Below the pieces are notes generated by a model. The model was not told the origin of the DNA. It was given only the letters and a program-made list of their open reading frames with translations, and did not search any database. Positions 19,465-29,735 of a stretch of 64,000 bases of DNA are shown here, one piece after another. Position 1 is the first letter of the stretch; the number at the start of each line of letters is the position of its first letter. The stretch comes from Neorhodopirellula pilleata (GTDB lineage Bacteria > Planctomycetota > Planctomycetia > Pirellulales > Pirellulaceae), in NCBI RefSeq assembly GCF_007859915.1, contig NZ_SJPM01000011.1, positions 1-64,000 on the forward strand. The letters run 5' to 3'. Position numbers and translations under genes: made by a program.

Positions 19465-19693
19465 TTCCAAGCACGAATCAGTGGGTTGAATCTTGACTTC
19501 CGTTAAAATCCCTCCAAGCAAACTACTCCGTTTATTTAGGAATGCAAAGCCAAAAAGGCATGAAGGATGTGCTGCGGCCGAACGATCGGCAATTACGATG
19601 GTCCACGACCACCTCTGTCGAACGTGATTTACCCGAATACCGTCTTTCTTACAGCCCGATTCGACGGCAGCCCAGCCCGCAAAGATTTCAGTT
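19465..19693. promoter_or_regulatory. Divergent promoter region of radical SAM and lipid synthase genes
   Basis: 229 nt between two divergent starts. Both promoters must lie here if the starts are right. The stretch is AT-richer than its surroundings around 19505-19560 (TTAAAATCC, TTTATTTAGG). I cannot assign boxes with confidence. A shared region would allow co-regulation of the radical SAM enzyme and the synthase operon. Confidence 0.45.
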
Positions 19694-22600
19694 ATGAGAA
19701 ACCACATTCTGCTGACCGGAGGCACGGGAATGGTTGGTTCCTATGTGATGGCGGAATGTTTACGCAATGGGCTGAACTTGGTCGTGCTCGCTCGGGATCG
19801 TGGAAAACAGTCTGCCTCCCAACGTGTCGAACAAATCCTAAAGCGATTTGAAGAAAGTTGGATGACCAACTTGCCGCGCCCTCAGGTATATCATTGCGAC
19901 CTCAATCGGCACTCTCTTGGACTTTCGGCGGACGCCATTGGGTCGATTAACGCTCAATGCGGACGGATTTTGCACAGCGCCGCGAGTCTGAGTTTTGCCC
20001 CGGCGAATCAATCGAAGGAGAACGAGCCCTATCGCACGAACGTGGAGGGGACCCAACGGGTGCTGGATTTCTGTTGCGAACACGAAATCCGGAACTTCCA
20101 CCACGTTTCGACTGCGTATGTTTGCGGGAAACGATCGGGAGTCGTTCGCGAGAACGAATCCGACGTCGGACAGTCCCACGCAAACGACTATGAACGTAGC
20201 AAGACGATCGCGGAGGCACGTTTGCAAGACGCTCGCAGGTTAGGACACCTAGATGCACTGACGATTTTGCGTCCGTCGATCGTGATCGACCGCACCGGGT
20301 TGTCGCCGATTTCGGCGGATCGAACAATCTACGGTGCGTTTTCGATGTACCAAATGCTCGCCTCACGATTCGGGCTTCCTGAACGTGGTCAATGGTTCAA
20401 CAATCTGGGATTCGACGGTGCCGAATGCAAAAACATTGTCGACGTCGATTGGATCGCTAAAGCAGTTCGTGTGATTCTAACGACGCCCCGATACCACGAT
20501 TCCACCTATCATTTAACCACTCGATCGGGCACTTCGGTTGTTGACTTGGATACCGCGTTTCACATCGCGACCGAACAATGGCTTGCTCGTCCTTCGCGAG
20601 TGGCGCGAACATCTCCCGCCAAGCTCACCGCGATCTCAGGACAACAACAGGCCGAGTTGGACCGCATGGCGGCACCCTTCGTTCAAACGTTCCTTCCTTA
20701 TTTTCGCGATGACCCGACGTTCGCACGCGACCAAATCGATCGGGTGATCTCGGGAACCGATCTCGAACCACCTCCCGAGATCGGCACCGACGAATTACTT
20801 GAGATGGTTCGTCATTGGTCGGCGTTCATTCCTGAAAAGCCCGACGTGTCACAAAACCAACCCGAGCATCAGGTCGAGTCCGATCCGCTCGCCACCGACC
20901 CCGATGAAGTTGTCGTTTGTGGTTACGAAGTGCGTTTACCCGGTGGTGTCGAGAACGTTCATGACTTTGAAGAAATGCTGTGGGAGGGACGTTCCGGGAT
21001 CGCCCCCATGCCACCCGACCGCCTGGACCGCTCGCTGTACTTCGATCCGACCAAAGGAGTGCCTGGAAAGACCTACTCGCAACTCGGTGGCTGCGTCACG
21101 CCATCCCCGTTGAATCACGAACGCGAACGTGAAATCGAAATGCTAGGGCATTTCGACCTGACGCATCGCCAGTTTTGCCAAGTCGCGATGGAAGCGGTCG
21201 GGGCCGCGTTCGGAACCCACCGCATCGATCAAGTATCGGGAATCGATCCGTCGCGTGCCGGGATTTTGGTTGGGCATAGCGGAGGGACCGAAATGGGTGG
21301 CGCCTTAGCGATGCACACGCTCGCGCCCGCAACTGCCGAATGTTTATTCGAAACAGACTTGAACGCCGCCGCCGATGATTCCGACTTAAGAACCTTGCAA
21401 ACGGAGCTGACGACGGCGATTCAACGGGGCCGCCCCGGTTGGAAATCCGATGGTTCGCCGCATTTCAATGCTTACAGTGTCGCTTCGTTAGCAGGGTCCT
21501 TGACCGGCTTTCGAGGGCGCCGTGAAGTGATCGATGCGGCTTGTTCGTCATCTTTGTTGGCATTGCATCATGCGGTCACAGCGATGCAGGCGGATCGGAT
21601 GGACATCGCCTTGGTCGGTGGTGCGACGTTCAATAATGTCGATAACCTCGCGTTGTTTTCTCAATCGGGAGCTTGTAGCGATGAAGGGTGCTACCCATTC
21701 GATCGTCGCGCCAGCGGATTGATCAGCAGTGAAGGTTATGTTGCCATCGTCTTAGTTCGCCGCTCCCTCGCCGAGCGTTTAGGTCTTCCCATTTGCGCGA
21801 CGGTCGTGGGTGTCGGTGTCGCCTCGGATGGCAAAGGCAAGGGACTTTGGGCACCGCGCAGTGAAGGGCAACAGCTCGCCATCCGTCGCGCGAGTGCCGC
21901 TGCCGAGGTTCCCGAGCCTGAAGGTAACACCGTATTGGATCTTGACTATCTCGAATGTCACGCGACGAGCACCCAGGTGGGAGACGCCACTGAACTGGAG
22001 AGCTTATCGGCATTGCTGCGATCCAACCCCGATCTCGTTTCGGATGCCACCTTGGCGAGTCGGCTGCCCATCGGAAGTGCCAAGAGTAACTTGGGACATT
22101 TGCTCGAAGCGGCCGGTTTGGTTGGACTGGTAAAGTGTTTGATCGCAATGAAGAAGGGAGAGCTTCCGCCTTCGATTCAATTCGACTACCCGAACGAGTC
22201 TTTTGAATGGGAGAACGCGCCCATCGAAGTCGTCGATTCGGTTCGAGTGTGGCCTCAACGAAATTCAAAACCAACCCGGGTCGCCGGCGTCAACGCGTTT
22301 GGTATCGGAGGCTTGAACGCGCATGCCATCATCCGTCAATCTTCACCGACGAGACGATCTCGATCCATTCGCGTCGCCCCATCGAGCCCCACTCGGGATC
22401 GAGAATCCGAACCGATTGCGATTGTCGGACGCGGTGTGATCTTGCCGGGCGCTGAAAACATTCGGGCGCTGACTGACTTGTTGCAATCCGATCAAACCCA
22501 AATTTCAGACCCGCCCCAGGGCCGTTGGCCGATGCGGTCGGATCGAAGTGGATGGATTGGCGTCAACCGAAGCTGCCCCGGTTCGCTGCCCCATTGCCGC

Positions 22601-25600
22601 GGCGGCTACATCACCGACTTTCGATTCGACGCCCAAAGCTATCGGATCCCGCCTAAAACGATCCGGTTCGCCAATCCTGCCCAGTTGATGTTGATCCAAG
22701 CCACCGCTCAGGCACTGCAAGAATCTGGCGTGACGGACGATCTCATGAAGGGCAAATGGGCCATCGATCGCCAAAGAATTGGGGTCGTCATAGGAACCAT
22801 CTTCGGTGGTGAGTTCAGCAACGCTTTGCAAATCGGATTGCGACTTCCCGAAATCAAGCAGCATGTCGAAGCAATCTTGCGCCGACGATCCGAACCCGGT
22901 ATCCCGATCGACGAAGTGACGCAACAACTCGGCGGCATTCTGATGGATCGTTATCCCGCCTTGTTCGATGAGACCGGAGGATTCACCGCCAGCACGCTGG
23001 CTTCGCGAATCGCTCGCACGTTTGATCTGATGGGCGGAGCCTGTGCGATCGATGCCGATGAAGCGTCCAGTGGGTTAGCGATATTAACCGCTGCGGAACA
23101 ACTCCGGGGAGGACATGTCGATGCGGTCTTGTGTGGCATGGCCCACCGTTCGATGGACCTCGTCGCGTTCGAACAGCTGTACCGAAAGAATCAATTAGTC
23201 GAGTCGGGCTGCCAAAAGGATTTACCCGATGACGGATCTCGGATCTTCCCAGGAGAGGGTGTGGCGATCATGATGTTGCAGCGACTCAGCGACGCGACGT
23301 CACAGGGACGCCCCGTTCTTGGAATCATCGATGGAGAAACCGAATCCTGGGCCACCGACGTCAGCGAAGCTCGGAAAGCGGACTCGCGGCAATCCAAGTC
23401 AATCGGCTTGGCGTCCGCATCCAAAATCGTTTCGCAGATCGGGCACTTCGGCGGTGGACAGGGAATCGTCCGAACCATCGCCGCTACGATCGCTTTTGAA
23501 CAGAACCCATCCAGTCCATCCGATTACGCGATCACGGAAACAGCACAAGACGGTTTCCAAGTTCGTTATCAAATCGCTCCGCCGCCCATGCCTGTTTCCA
23601 TGAATCAATCGTCCTCGCGATCCCAAGCCGGGTCAGACGAAGTGCGTTGCCAAGACGCGCCAAGTGTCAGGCTTGTTGCCTCGAGACCGATCTCCGAAAG
23701 TGCGGCGGCACGATCCCTGTTTCGCTATCGTCTGCAATCACGATCGTTGGATCAAATCGAGCACGACCTGCGTCACTTGGCGGCTGACCCCAACGAGATG
23801 GTTGGTTCGGCAGTTAATCAATATTTTGAGTCGAACTACCCGACGATTCAAGCAGCGATCGTGGGGCGGTCCACCGAAGAAGTTTCACAGATCGCCCAAG
23901 CCTTACTCGACGGCCCCGTTACCCGACGCCAAACCTCCGCCCTCGCGAAGCAATGTGGTTGGTTGCGATTGAATGCCGAGAACCACAGTCAGCGTCAAAA
24001 CGGGGATCGTGTCGCTTGGTTGTTTCCCGGTCAAGGCTCGCAATACGCCGCGATCCCTTCCTTACTTGACTCGAACGTTGATGCCGTTGCAGCGTCCCGC
24101 GCCCACGAGTTCCTCGGCGATATCGACTCGAGACTACGCGCCCGAGGTCTTGAACCGGTCGGCTCGCGGATTGATGATCCCCGTCGTCAGCTCGGTCGCG
24201 ATATTTGGTGGACTCAACTTTGGGTTTTGGCGATCGGCGCGACCATGGCGGATTCCTTGTCCCGACGCGGTCACCGACCTGATGTCGTCTTGGGGCATAG
24301 TTTCGGTGAATGCACCGCAGCGTGGGCCGCCGGTGCGATGACCATCGACCAAGCCATTGAATTCGCCAAATGCCGCAGTGATGCGGTCATCATGACGCGA
24401 CAAGTCGACGGTGAACTGCTGTCCGTCCGTGGCGAGCCGTCCGCGGTTCAGGCCGTTTTAACGAGGCAATCTTCGTCGGCCGTGATCTCGCATCACAATT
24501 CACCGACCAACACCGTCATCGCCGGATCGCGAGCGGAAATCGCCAAAGCGAAGGCTAGTTTAGCAGACGCGGGTTTGGCATCGGTCGTGATCAGCGTCCC
24601 GGCCGCGTTCCATACACCGCAAATGAAACCGGCCCAAGACTTGTTGCGTGCTCGATACGGTGGGCAACATTTGATGCCGCCTCGCTGCGGATTTCTGTCG
24701 GCGGTTTCGAATCGGTATCTCGCTGAACCGACTGAATTGATGGACAACCTGATCGATCAGTTGACCAAGCCGGTTTGTTTCCACGGTGCGCTCGAACGAA
24801 TTGTCGCCGAAGGCTGTGGACTGTTGATCGAAGTCGGACCGGACAACGTGCTGACTCGATTGGCCCGAGCAACCGTCGGCGGCCGGGCCATTTGCCTCAG
24901 CGCCGACGATCGCCAGCAAGACTACCACTCGCAACATGCCTTGATTGACATGGCATGTGAAGCGTTCGGGAATCAACCACATCAACATGCTTCTGATCGT
25001 AGCGAGACCCCGACAGACTCCGCTATCTTGCGAACCATGTCTTCCAAACCGCATCGCAATGGTGACGGCTCATCCGACTTGGTCATGCGGTCCGACACAA
25101 GTGAAGGCAATCATCGCAAACGTTTTGATGTCGTTGATGTAACACGGCAACGACGTCGATCGGTCGCCGCGAACCAAGAAGCTAAAGCCGGACCCAAGTC
25201 AAAAATTGGATCGGCGGAACCGGGCACCCCGATGATCGGTTCAACGATCGATTTGCAAACACATGGACCTGCGGAACCGATCGCGGCCGTTGATCTTCAA
25301 GCCGCTCGCTCGTTTTTATTCGATTTGGTCGTTGACCTGACCGGCTACGATCCCGAGATCATCGAGTTCGACGCGGATCTTGAAGCCGAACTGGGCGTCG
25401 ATAGCATCAAGAAAGCGCAACTCATCGGCGAAATGGTCCAGTGGGCGGACATCGCTATTGATATCCACGCGATGCCATTGGCCAAATTCGAAACACTCAA
25501 TGACATCGTCGGTTTGCTGGCCGAAGGCCCGATCCTCGCAAAGACGACGTCAAATCACCAATCCGCACTTGATGGTTTAACAGACGACGTCGACGGAGCG

Positions 25601-28543
25601 TTCTTTCATGAATCGCCGAGCGATCCGCCCGTTCGTCAAGCGGCACCGGATCTCGAATCGTTGCATCGTTTGATGATCGATTTAGTCGTCGATCAAACCG
25701 GCTACGACGAATCGATCATCGACATGGATGCGGACATGGAAGGTGAACTCGGTATCGATAGTATCAAAAAAGCCCAATTACTCGGCGAACTTGAACAACA
25801 ATATCAGCTTCAATCGCTGCGTGATAGCAATTTGAGCTTAGCGGATTTCTCAACGCTCGGATCGATTCGAGACTTCGTTTGGAAACAACTTACCGGCGGC
25901 CCCGACGAGACATCGAACCGCACTCTGCAAAAAAAAAACGAAAGTGATTCCGCGGTAGCGACCGTTTCCGCATCGATACCGGTGCCCTCGGCCGGAACGC
26001 ATCGTTTTGAGATTCGCACCCATCTCGCCCCACGGCTCGGCGGTGTCGCTGAACAGCCTCGCTGGTACGGTCCTGCGGTCGTGGTGGGACGTAACGTAAT
26101 TGCCGACGCGATTCTGGCACGTTGGCGTCGCGATCCTGAATCGTCGATTCATCCGATTCATGCGATCGATTCTTCCTTGTCAGCGGACGAACTCGAAACC
26201 GAGTTGGATGCCCTATGGAGTGGGGAGGTGTCGCCTCATCTTTTCATCACGACCCCTCATGATGCGGAATCGGGGTGGTCGGTGGATGACCCCGACGCTT
26301 GGAAAACCCGACGCCAATCCGGATTGCTGAATCCGTTTCGGGTTTGCCAACGCTGGATGCAAGGGCGGATCGACCTGAACGCCATGCCTCAAAGTTCCCT
26401 CGTCACGATCGTCCGCGCGGGCGGTTCGTTCGGTTTTCGTCCGTTGGGTCTCAGTAACCAAGGAATCGACTCCGCCGATAGCATCGCCGCCGAATCGGGT
26501 GGATTGGCGGGCTTAACTAAAGCGATGTTGATCGAAGCGTGGATGCGAGGTCATCGCGACACGCCGATGTTGGTCATTGATCCCCTTACCGGCTCGAGCC
26601 CTGACGAAGTCGTCGATGGGGTGTGGCGCGAACTCGCCGCGCCGTCCTACGACGAAGAAGTCATCATCGCCGGAACGACCCGTATGACGACCATCGCCAG
26701 CTATGCCCCACTGCATGGCAACGATTCATCGTCCGCGACGCAATCGCCGTCGATTACGCCCAAGGGAGCTTGGGTGATTGCCGGCGGTGGTCGCGGGATC
26801 ACGGCTTTGACGTCGATGGAATTGGCGGCACGCTACGGATTGAAACTGCATTTATTGGGGACCGCGCCGGTACCTCAAATTGACGAATCCATGCGGCGCG
26901 CTGCGGCGACCGACCGTGGGGAATTGCGTCGCCGGGTGATGGCTCAAATTCAATCCAAGGGCGGCAATCCCGTAACCACATGGCAAAAACTTGAGAAGGC
27001 GATTGAAATCGATCAGACCTTGCAGGCCTGTCATGAGCGGTCGATCGACGCGATCTACCACAGTGTCGATGTTGCCGACGCGGAAGCGGTGAAGGAATGC
27101 CTGCGACGAATCAGGGAAGTCGACGGGCCGATTCGCGGTGTCATTCAGGGGGCAGGTGCTGGGCAGGACGCGAGGTTCGATCGCAAGCGACCTGACAAAG
27201 TCGAAAAGTGTTTTCGTGCCAAGGTCGACGGATGCGTTTCACTCGCCGCCGCCACCATCGACGACCCGTTGGAATGGTTCATCGGATTCGGATCCATCAG
27301 CGGTCGTTTCGGTGCCAATGGCCACACGGATTACTCCGCCGCGAACGACATGCTCGCCAAACTGATCACCCAGCTGAAGCGACAACGCCCTCAAACACGG
27401 TGTGTTACTTTTCATTGGCATGCGTGGGGCGACATTGGAATGGCGACCAAACCTGAAGCCAAACTTGCGCTGGATATGATCGGCATGGAGTTCATGCCCG
27501 CTCGCGAAGGTCTGCAACATTTCTTAGACGAGTTGGAACACGGCGGCGATTTAACTGAAGTCTTAATCACCGATCGGCGGTACGTCCGTAAGTTTTTCCC
27601 AGAAGGCGAATGGGTCGATCGCGATCAGGCGGCGACAGCCACTTTTCCGATGCTCGATCCCGAAGGACATCGGCAGCAGACATCGCCTTCATCGACGTCA
27701 TACGCGATCACCTTGAACCCGACAACCGATCGTTTTTTGAAGGAGCATCTCGTTCACGGCCGTCCCACGTTGCCTTTCGTCATCGCGATCGAAATGCTTG
27801 CCGAAGCCGCTCGAGCCCGCCATGCCGAAAAGACTGGTGAATTCCTTCAAGTGATTGCCTGCCACGACGTTCGTGCCCACCAATCACTGAAGTGTCTCAC
27901 CGATGATGCGTTCGCCGTTGAACTGGTCCCGGCAGGTGACGAATCTGATCGCTGGACGTTGGTAAGTGATTTGAGACGTCGAGATGGACGACTCGTTCAA
28001 GCAGCGCGACCGCATTTCAGCGCCACGATTGAACTCGGACGCGAGGCCGATACTGATCGTTGGACGCGAGAGGATCTGTTCGAGGGGCACAATTTTACGG
28101 TGCAACCGGTGGTTTACCAGCCGAACGAAGCGCCGGTCTATCATGGACCTCAATTGCAGTGCCTCCGAGAAATCGGATTTGATCTTTCCGCCGGTGATGA
28201 TCGCGTTGGGATCGCCGTGGGTTTGGTGGTGGCTCCAAGTCCCGCGCACTTGGCCGGCGAGCAGCGTCCGCTGCGTGGTTGGTCGATCCTTCCGGCAGCG
28301 GTCGATGCGGTGCTGTATGCCGCCGGATGTCTTGCTTATCGCATCGGTGATCGGCCGAACCTTCCGATATCGTTTGAGAGAATCCAGGTCGGCCGTTTGC
28401 CTCGCCCCGGGGAGGTCTTGCGTGTGGTTGTTGAGTTAAGCGAAATGAATCAACAAGGCGCGATTTTGTCCGCCAAACTTGCCGGTCAAAACCGCGACCG
28501 TATTGTGCAGCTTGATGGTTATCAAATCGGATGGCTAGGATAG
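19694..28543 (+). CDS. Iterative lipid/polyketide megasynthase TR-KS-KS'-AT-ACP-ACP-KR-DH
   Basis: 2,949 aa. Domain order read from motifs: N-terminal NAD(P)-binding thioester-reductase-like domain (LLTGGTGMVGSYV, about 1-375); ketosynthase about 400-900 with complete triad Cys617 (DAACSSS), His756 (CHATST) and His802 (NLGH); second ketosynthase-like domain about 906-1300 with the cysteine replaced (IDADEASSG, Glu1123); acyltransferase about 1435-1740 (FPGQGSQ, GHSFGE with Ser1536); two acyl carrier domains with GVDSIKK (Ser1904) and GIDSIKK (Ser2023); ketoreductase about 2355-2610 (GGGRGIT, Tyr2547); and dehydratase-like hot-dog region about 2675-2949 (HLVHGRPTLP). This layout resembles polyunsaturated fatty acid and heterocyst-glycolipid synthases. 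It has no enoyl reductase and no phosphopantetheinyl transferase. It heads a four-gene operon. The product is unknown; most likely a secondary lipid. Confidence 0.93.
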   Translation: MRNHILLTGGTGMVGSYVMAECLRNGLNLVVLARDRGKQSASQRVEQILKRFEESWMTNLPRPQVYHCDLNRHSLGLSADAIGSINAQCGRILHSAASLSFAPANQSKENEPYRTNVEGTQRVLDFCCEHEIRNFHHVSTAYVCGKRSGVVRENESDVGQSHANDYERSKTIAEARLQDARRLGHLDALTILRPSIVIDRTGLSPISADRTIYGAFSMYQMLASRFGLPERGQWFNNLGFDGAECKNIVDVDWIAKAVRVILTTPRYHDSTYHLTTRSGTSVVDLDTAFHIATEQWLARPSRVARTSPAKLTAISGQQQAELDRMAAPFVQTFLPYFRDDPTFARDQIDRVISGTDLEPPPEIGTDELLEMVRHWSAFIPEKPDVSQNQPEHQVESDPLATDPDEVVVCGYEVRLPGGVENVHDFEEMLWEGRSGIAPMPPDRLDRSLYFDPTKGVPGKTYSQLGGCVTPSPLNHEREREIEMLGHFDLTHRQFCQVAMEAVGAAFGTHRIDQVSGIDPSRAGILVGHSGGTEMGGALAMHTLAPATAECLFETDLNAAADDSDLRTLQTELTTAIQRGRPGWKSDGSPHFNAYSVASLAGSLTGFRGRREVIDAACSSSLLALHHAVTAMQADRMDIALVGGATFNNVDNLALFSQSGACSDEGCYPFDRRASGLISSEGYVAIVLVRRSLAERLGLPICATVVGVGVASDGKGKGLWAPRSEGQQLAIRRASAAAEVPEPEGNTVLDLDYLECHATSTQVGDATELESLSALLRSNPDLVSDATLASRLPIGSAKSNLGHLLEAAGLVGLVKCLIAMKKGELPPSIQFDYPNESFEWENAPIEVVDSVRVWPQRNSKPTRVAGVNAFGIGGLNAHAIIRQSSPTRRSRSIRVAPSSPTRDRESEPIAIVGRGVILPGAENIRALTDLLQSDQTQISDPPQGRWPMRSDRSGWIGVNRSCPGSLPHCRGGYITDFRFDAQSYRIPPKTIRFANPAQLMLIQATAQALQESGVTDDLMKGKWAIDRQRIGVVIGTIFGGEFSNALQIGLRLPEIKQHVEAILRRRSEPGIPIDEVTQQLGGILMDRYPALFDETGGFTASTLASRIARTFDLMGGACAIDADEASSGLAILTAAEQLRGGHVDAVLCGMAHRSMDLVAFEQLYRKNQLVESGCQKDLPDDGSRIFPGEGVAIMMLQRLSDATSQGRPVLGIIDGETESWATDVSEARKADSRQSKSIGLASASKIVSQIGHFGGGQGIVRTIAATIAFEQNPSSPSDYAITETAQDGFQVRYQIAPPPMPVSMNQSSSRSQAGSDEVRCQDAPSVRLVASRPISESAAARSLFRYRLQSRSLDQIEHDLRHLAADPNEMVGSAVNQYFESNYPTIQAAIVGRSTEEVSQIAQALLDGPVTRRQTSALAKQCGWLRLNAENHSQRQNGDRVAWLFPGQGSQYAAIPSLLDSNVDAVAASRAHEFLGDIDSRLRARGLEPVGSRIDDPRRQLGRDIWWTQLWVLAIGATMADSLSRRGHRPDVVLGHSFGECTAAWAAGAMTIDQAIEFAKCRSDAVIMTRQVDGELLSVRGEPSAVQAVLTRQSSSAVISHHNSPTNTVIAGSRAEIAKAKASLADAGLASVVISVPAAFHTPQMKPAQDLLRARYGGQHLMPPRCGFLSAVSNRYLAEPTELMDNLIDQLTKPVCFHGALERIVAEGCGLLIEVGPDNVLTRLARATVGGRAICLSADDRQQDYHSQHALIDMACEAFGNQPHQHASDRSETPTDSAILRTMSSKPHRNGDGSSDLVMRSDTSEGNHRKRFDVVDVTRQRRRSVAANQEAKAGPKSKIGSAEPGTPMIGSTIDLQTHGPAEPIAAVDLQAARSFLFDLVVDLTGYDPEIIEFDADLEAELGVDSIKKAQLIGEMVQWADIAIDIHAMPLAKFETLNDIVGLLAEGPILAKTTSNHQSALDGLTDDVDGAFFHESPSDPPVRQAAPDLESLHRLMIDLVVDQTGYDESIIDMDADMEGELGIDSIKKAQLLGELEQQYQLQSLRDSNLSLADFSTLGSIRDFVWKQLTGGPDETSNRTLQKKNESDSAVATVSASIPVPSAGTHRFEIRTHLAPRLGGVAEQPRWYGPAVVVGRNVIADAILARWRRDPESSIHPIHAIDSSLSADELETELDALWSGEVSPHLFITTPHDAESGWSVDDPDAWKTRRQSGLLNPFRVCQRWMQGRIDLNAMPQSSLVTIVRAGGSFGFRPLGLSNQGIDSADSIAAESGGLAGLTKAMLIEAWMRGHRDTPMLVIDPLTGSSPDEVVDGVWRELAAPSYDEEVIIAGTTRMTTIASYAPLHGNDSSSATQSPSITPKGAWVIAGGGRGITALTSMELAARYGLKLHLLGTAPVPQIDESMRRAAATDRGELRRRVMAQIQSKGGNPVTTWQKLEKAIEIDQTLQACHERSIDAIYHSVDVADAEAVKECLRRIREVDGPIRGVIQGAGAGQDARFDRKRPDKVEKCFRAKVDGCVSLAAATIDDPLEWFIGFGSISGRFGANGHTDYSAANDMLAKLITQLKRQRPQTRCVTFHWHAWGDIGMATKPEAKLALDMIGMEFMPAREGLQHFLDELEHGGDLTEVLITDRRYVRKFFPEGEWVDRDQAATATFPMLDPEGHRQQTSPSSTSYAITLNPTTDRFLKEHLVHGRPTLPFVIAIEMLAEAARARHAEKTGEFLQVIACHDVRAHQSLKCLTDDAFAVELVPAGDESDRWTLVSDLRRRDGRLVQAARPHFSATIELGREADTDRWTREDLFEGHNFTVQPVVYQPNEAPVYHGPQLQCLREIGFDLSAGDDRVGIAVGLVVAPSPAHLAGEQRPLRGWSILPAAVDAVLYAAGCLAYRIGDRPNLPISFERIQVGRLPRPGEVLRVVVELSEMNQQGAILSAKLAGQNRDRIVQLDGYQIGWLG

Positions 28544-28547
28544 CGAT

Positions 28548-29735
28548 ATGTATCAAGCATCGTCCACCATGCCCGCTCGGCTCAATCGGAAACAATACAC
28601 CACATCGGAGTCCCACGAACACGACTCACGGCAACTTCGTGATCGAACTTGGCAGATCGTTGCGGCGAAAAGTCAATTGTCAAAACCGGGCGATTATGTG
28701 GCAATCAATCGGCTCGGTATCCCGCTGTTGATTCGCAACCACGATGGAGAATTGATCGCAGCTCGAAACGTGTGCGCTCATCGGCAATGCGAATTGGTCG
28801 AACTCGGTAACGGCAACCGTAAAGAACTCAAGTGTGGGTATCACGGTTGGTGTTACGGCGGCGACGGAAGAACGCGAAAATTGCCCGTCGCCAAGGATTT
28901 CCCCGGGTTCAATCGGGAAGCCCATCGACTCGACATGTATCCCGTGCGAGTGGTCGGCGGATTAGTGATGGTTCACCTGAACCCGGAATCAATCGATGCT
29001 GATTCATCGGCCAACAAATTCGATTGCGTGGACGGTCTCGACGGGTGGAAAGATTGGTCCGACGAGTTCGCCCGTCGTAGCAACGATTCGCAATGGGGGC
29101 TGATCATGAACGAAGAATTACGTTTCGATTGCAATTGGAAAGTGGCATTGGAAGGGTCGTTAGAGGGTTACCACCTCGAAGAGGTCCACCCTCATACGTT
29201 CGGCCCTGCACCCGACGAAGAACATGTCAATCACATGTTTTATGGCAGCGGTACGACTCTCGAGACGATAGCCAGGAACGAATCCTGGATGACTCGTTTA
29301 GAGATTTGGTTGGCTCATCGGATGACCGGTGGGCATGATCCGACGTATCGACACGTTCACATTTTCCCGAACACAACTGGTGCGTTTCAGGATAGTGCCG
29401 GATTGATTTATCAATTCTATCCCCTCGCGCCGAATCGATCGGCGATGATCGCATTGGGTTTCGGGCGTTTGGCCGATCGCGGCGGACTCGTCGGAAAAGC
29501 CTTGGCGAAACTTCGCGGTTGGGGTGCGGCGGCGTTGACCCGCCGCTTGATCGCTGAAGACGGCGCGATCTTTCCCAAAGTGCAACGCGGGATGGAAGGT
29601 GGGAATTCGCGACCACGTTTGTTCGGCCGTTGCGAAGAGCGGCTCGATGCTTTTCACCGTCATTGGATGAACACCTTCGATGACGAGCCCATTTCCCCGA
29701 GCGACACATGTGACAACAGGGCGATCACTTCATGA
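28548..29735 (+). CDS. Rieske non-heme iron oxygenase
   Basis: 395 aa. The Rieske 2Fe-2S site is complete: Cys-x-His (VCAHRQC) and Cys-x2-His (KCGYHGWCYG) about 17 residues apart, at about 78-100. The catalytic domain has the usual NWKVALEGSLEGYH...H pattern for the mononuclear iron site (about 200-225). Such enzymes hydroxylate or desaturate; the length fits an alpha subunit working with separate electron carriers. It starts 4 nt after the synthase stop and overlaps the next gene by 4 nt (ATGA), so it is part of the lipid operon. It is likely a tailoring enzyme on the acyl chain or head group. Substrate unknown. Confidence 0.9.
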   Translation: MYQASSTMPARLNRKQYTTSESHEHDSRQLRDRTWQIVAAKSQLSKPGDYVAINRLGIPLLIRNHDGELIAARNVCAHRQCELVELGNGNRKELKCGYHGWCYGGDGRTRKLPVAKDFPGFNREAHRLDMYPVRVVGGLVMVHLNPESIDADSSANKFDCVDGLDGWKDWSDEFARRSNDSQWGLIMNEELRFDCNWKVALEGSLEGYHLEEVHPHTFGPAPDEEHVNHMFYGSGTTLETIARNESWMTRLEIWLAHRMTGGHDPTYRHVHIFPNTTGAFQDSAGLIYQFYPLAPNRSAMIALGFGRLADRGGLVGKALAKLRGWGAAALTRRLIAEDGAIFPKVQRGMEGGNSRPRLFGRCEERLDAFHRHWMNTFDDEPISPSDTCDNRAITS

